Notes under the pieces: model-generated
The model's input: only the letters and a program-made list of their open reading frames with translations
What the model was told of the DNA's origin: nothing
Databases searched by the model: none
Translations under genes and position numbers: made by a program
NCBI GenBank assembly: GCA_964479405.1
Contig: CAYZMA010000042.1
Span: 1-6,058 of the forward strand
DNA: 6,058 nt
Direction: 5' to 3'
DNA from: JAMCZU01 sp964479405
GTDB taxonomy: Bacteria > Patescibacteriota > UBA1384 > UBA12157 > JAENIV01
Shown here: positions 3,563-6,058 of the stretch, piece by piece
Layout: the number at the start of each line of letters is the position of its first letter
Position numbering within the stretch: position 1 is the stretch's first letter

Positions 3563-5980
3563 TTATTTATTTTCAAAATATTTAACAACTTCCACCCAAA
3601 TTATTGTCATCACCGCAACAGCCAAGACTAAAAGCCAATGAACAAAACCTAATGGCACAGTTTTTAATAAATTATTAAAAAACGGCAAATAAATAGCAAT
3701 GAAAGTTAGCAAAAAACCGTAAGCTACACCATAAAATAAGTATTTATTGTCAAAGAAATTTTCAAAGTCAAAAAGTGATTTTTTAAGATTCCTAAACGAA
3801 AAAACATAAATTAAACTAACTGATGTAATAATAGCAAAAACAATAGTTCTAGCTAAATCTAAATCACCAGTTTTCTTTTCAAAATACCAAAATATCAAAA
3901 GCGACATCAGCCCAATAGTAAAACTAATTGCCACAATTAAATATTTCATCGCCGGACTAAAGATTTTTTCTTTTTGGATTTCTTGCGGTGTTTGTATCAT
4001 TAAAGTTTTATCTTTTGTTTCAAATCCCAGTAAAATATCTGGTGGACCGTCGCAAATAAGCTGAATCCAAAGAATCTGAACAACAGTCAAAGGCGCCGAA
4101 AAACCTAAAACCATGGCGCCAAAAATTAATATAATTTCCGCAAACGAATTAGATAAAATATAGCCAACAACTTTTTTAATATTAGAAAGTATTAGCCGAC
4201 CTTCTTCGCAGGCAGCTACAATTGTTTTAAAATTGCTGTCTAGCAAAACTAAATCGCTTGCTTCTTTCGCCACCTCTGTCGCCTTGCCAACCGTAATACC
4301 AATGTCAGATTTTTTCAACGCTGGCGCATCGTTGACTCCATCGCCTGTCATGGCAACCACTTCTCCATTTTCTTGCAGAGCTTTGACAATTTTAAGTTTT
4401 TGATGAGGTAAAACACGAGCAAATAAAACAATACTATCAACTCTATTTTTAAGTTCTTCGTCTGACAAATTTTCCAGTTCTGAACCATCAATAATATTTT
4501 CTGCTTGAAGTTTCAAACCAATATTTAAAGCCACTTTTTCAGCTGTTCTACAATAATCGCCAGTAACAATTTTTATTTTTATTCCCGCATCTTGCGCTAC
4601 TTTAATTGCTTCTTTAACTTCACTTCTGATAGGATCCTGAATACCAATTAAACCCAACCATTGATAATTATTTTTTTCTTTTAAATCACCTTCTTGTTTA
4701 TAAGCCAAACCTAAAAGTCGCAAACCTTCGTCAGCCCATGCTTCAATTTGACTTAAAATCTCTGCTTTTTTTTGATCATTTAATTGGCAAAAAGTTAATA
4801 CTTTTTCCGGCGCGCCCATTAAATGAGAAATATTTTTACCCTCAATTTTATTAATACTCAAAGAATACTTTTTTTCGTTATCAAACGGCTCTTCGTCAAT
4901 TTGCTCATACGAATCGTAAATATATTGAGGATCAACTTCTTCTTTTTTAACATAATTCCATAACGCAATTTCTAAGCTTGATTTTTGTTCATTATCAAGT
5001 GTTATTACACGCAAACTTGTTGCCACGTTTTGCGTGTCCAGTTTAACAACTTGCATATTGCCTTCAGTCAAAGTCCCAGTTTTATCAGTGCAAATAACTG
5101 AAGTTGAACCCAAGGTTTCAATTGAAAGTAATTTTCTAACTAAACCTTTTCTTTTTAAAATTCTTTTCATGCCTAAAACTAAAATAACTGTCAAAGCAAT
5201 AGGCAAAGCCGCCGGCATGGTTGCAATCGCTAGAATAACCGAAATTTCAAGCGACGACCAAACATTTTCTTGATGCAAAATATTAATAATAAAAATTACT
5301 AAACAAATAGCCAAAATTAACCAAACTAAATTTTTAGCAAAAACATTTAATCTTTTCTGAAGAGGTGTTTCCTCTTCTTTAATTTCACCAATACTTTGAC
5401 CAATTTTACCAATTTCAGTTGCTTGACCAATCTTTTCAACTGTCATTAAGCCCTTGCCAGAAACTATGGTTGAGCCCATAAAAAGTTGAGAATTTTCTTG
5501 AGCGCTTTTAGTGACCGCTTCTTCTTCGCCGGTTAAAATCGCTTCATTTGCTATTACTTTAATTCCTTCCGTTAATTTACCATCGGCTGGAATTTTATCG
5601 CCAGAAGCCAAAACAACAATATCACCCGGCACAATTTCTTTGACTTCTATATCTGTTTTTTGACCATTTCTAATTACCACTGCTCTGGGTTTTAGTAATC
5701 CTCTTAAAGCCACTAATGTTTTTTGGGCATGATATTCTTGATAAAAACCCATCAAAACATCAACAACTAAAACAACTAAAATCAAACCGCCATTAACATG
5801 TTCGCCTAGAAGAAAAGAAATTGAGGCCACTATTAAAAGAATATAAATTAACGGCGAGGTAAATTGATTAAAGAATATCTTTAGCCCGGAAACATTTTCT
5901 TCTTGAGCTAAAACATTTTCGCCAAATTGTTGTCGGAGCGTTAAAACTTGATTTTCATTTAGACCAACTATTTTAGAAAT
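3563..5980 (-). CDS. Cation-transporting P-type ATPase, P2-like, with probable ATT start
   Basis: This 805-residue ATP-driven membrane pump has ten hydrophobic segments (about 43-59, 63-82, 217-235, 244-270, 605-627, 633-653, 679-700, 711-729, 746-768, 779-802). The actuator loop has TGE at 150-152. The phosphorylated aspartate is Asp299 in ICTDKTGTLTEGN. The nucleotide domain has FDNEKKYS and MGAPE (388-392); the hinge has TGDGVNDAP (545-553). The N terminus GLNENQVLTLRQQFGENVL is the normal cation-ATPase entry domain. Helix 4 reads PAALP (256-260) rather than the calcium-pump PEGLP; Glu615 in helix 5 and Asp644 in helix 6 are kept. The ion is therefore uncertain. No ATG, GTG or TTG exists before residue 51. 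An in-frame TAA touches the ATT at 5980, which sits 4 bases after GGAGG, so ATT is the likely start. A GTG at 5830 would remove the N terminus and half of helix 1. tRNA-His lies 23 bases upstream. Confidence 0.93.
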   Translation of the reverse strand: MSKIVGLNENQVLTLRQQFGENVLAQEENVSGLKIFFNQFTSPLIYILLIVASISFLLGEHVNGGLILVVLVVDVLMGFYQEYHAQKTLVALRGLLKPRAVVIRNGQKTDIEVKEIVPGDIVVLASGDKIPADGKLTEGIKVIANEAILTGEEEAVTKSAQENSQLFMGSTIVSGKGLMTVEKIGQATEIGKIGQSIGEIKEEETPLQKRLNVFAKNLVWLILAICLVIFIINILHQENVWSSLEISVILAIATMPAALPIALTVILVLGMKRILKRKGLVRKLLSIETLGSTSVICTDKTGTLTEGNMQVVKLDTQNVATSLRVITLDNEQKSSLEIALWNYVKKEEVDPQYIYDSYEQIDEEPFDNEKKYSLSINKIEGKNISHLMGAPEKVLTFCQLNDQKKAEILSQIEAWADEGLRLLGLAYKQEGDLKEKNNYQWLGLIGIQDPIRSEVKEAIKVAQDAGIKIKIVTGDYCRTAEKVALNIGLKLQAENIIDGSELENLSDEELKNRVDSIVLFARVLPHQKLKIVKALQENGEVVAMTGDGVNDAPALKKSDIGITVGKATEVAKEASDLVLLDSNFKTIVAACEEGRLILSNIKKVVGYILSNSFAEIILIFGAMVLGFSAPLTVVQILWIQLICDGPPDILLGFETKDKTLMIQTPQEIQKEKIFSPAMKYLIVAISFTIGLMSLLIFWYFEKKTGDLDLARTIVFAIITSVSLIYVFSFRNLKKSLFDFENFFDNKYLFYGVAYGFLLTFIAIYLPFFNNLLKTVPLGFVHWLLVLAVAVMTIIWVEVVKYFENK

Positions 5981-5984
5981 TTAT

Positions 5985-5994
5985 CCTCCTTTTT
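5985..5994 (-). promoter_or_regulatory. Shine-Dalgarno of the ATPase gene, pointing to an ATT start
   Basis: On the minus strand AAAAAGGAGG (5994-5985) is followed by ATAA and then ATT at 5980. The 4-base gap from GGAGG is slightly short. The next non-standard candidate, ATA at 5971, is 13 bases away. The in-frame TAA at 5983-5981 rules out a start further upstream. Confidence 0.75.
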
Positions 5995-6003
5995 AAGTTT
6001 TTT

Positions 6004-6058
6004 TGGGGTGGCTGATGGGATTCGAACCCACGATCTCTTGGGCCACATCCAAGTGCTT
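6004..6058 (-). tRNA. tRNA-His (anticodon GUG), 3' part, running off the right edge
   Basis: On the minus strand the 55 bases present contain an anticodon stem CTTGG/CCAAG with loop ATGTGGC (anticodon GTG), variable AGATC, T arm GTGGG-TTCGAAT-CCCAT, acceptor 3' strand CAGCCAC, discriminator C and an encoded CCA (6006-6004). C73 is the hallmark of tRNA-His, pairing with the extra G-1, and the T arm and acceptor closely resemble E. coli tRNA-His. About 22 bases at the 5' end lie outside the window. The ATPase start follows 23 bases after the CCA. Confidence 0.93.

Noticed and set aside
5034..5273. Plus-strand frame of 79 codons
   Set aside because: It is antisense to the ATPase region encoding DKTGT and helix 4; a shadow frame.
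5828..5830. GTG as the start of the ATPase
   Set aside because: It has no ribosome binding site and would discard 50 residues that match the P-type ATPase entry domain and the first half of helix 1.
1..6058. Recoded TGA (as in some CPR lineages)
   Set aside because: All complete genes end in TAA and read through with the standard code; no in-frame TGA is needed in any conserved domain.

Overview
This AT-rich bacterial window carries five protein genes or gene parts, a mobile element, a decayed metal-transporter gene and a group of tRNA genes. Every complete gene ends in TAA and reads through in the standard bacterial code. The gene mix (small REP-associated transposase, ten-helix P-type ATPase with a PAALP motif, anchored polysaccharide deacetylase, COG0428-like ZIP remnant) and the base composition suggest a Patescibacteria/CPR-like genome. 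That is an inference; no marker gene here settles it.

Left part (1-1190). A truncated exported protein runs leftwards off the window edge. Divergent from it is a self-contained transcription unit: extended -10 promoter, a ten-base Shine-Dalgarno fully complementary to the canonical anti-SD, a TTG-started 267-residue protein of unknown function with a Ser/Gly-rich linker, and a strong intrinsic terminator. This gene is visibly more GC-rich than its neighbours.

Middle part (1211-2030). A compact mobile element holds one Y1 (HUH) REP-associated transposase between two identical 48-base copies of a hairpin-forming repeat. The outer ends form a 10-base inverted repeat. On the transposase strand each hairpin is followed by six T, so each copy also looks like an intrinsic terminator.

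Right of the element (2047-2628, minus strand). A promoter with a perfect TATAAT drives a leader hairpin, tRNA-Arg(UCU), tRNA-Lys(CUU), a 3' tRNA remnant, and the wreck of a ZIP-family metal transporter in which the beginning and end of the protein are joined with the middle missing. Divergent from this operon (2676-3509, plus strand) is a membrane-anchored polysaccharide deacetylase with all metal-binding and catalytic motifs.

Right end (3563-6058, minus strand). A complete 805-residue P-type cation ATPase lies 23 bases downstream of a tRNA-His(GUG) that runs off the window. It has no ATG/GTG/TTG at the expected start. The best candidate is ATT behind a strong Shine-Dalgarno, and it probably shares a transcript with the tRNA.

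Two initiation styles coexist. Three genes (181 minus, 1938 minus, 2676 plus) have a TANNNT box only 8-9 bases before the ATG and no Shine-Dalgarno, which suggests leaderless mRNAs. The TTG-started gene and the ATPase have strong Shine-Dalgarno sequences.
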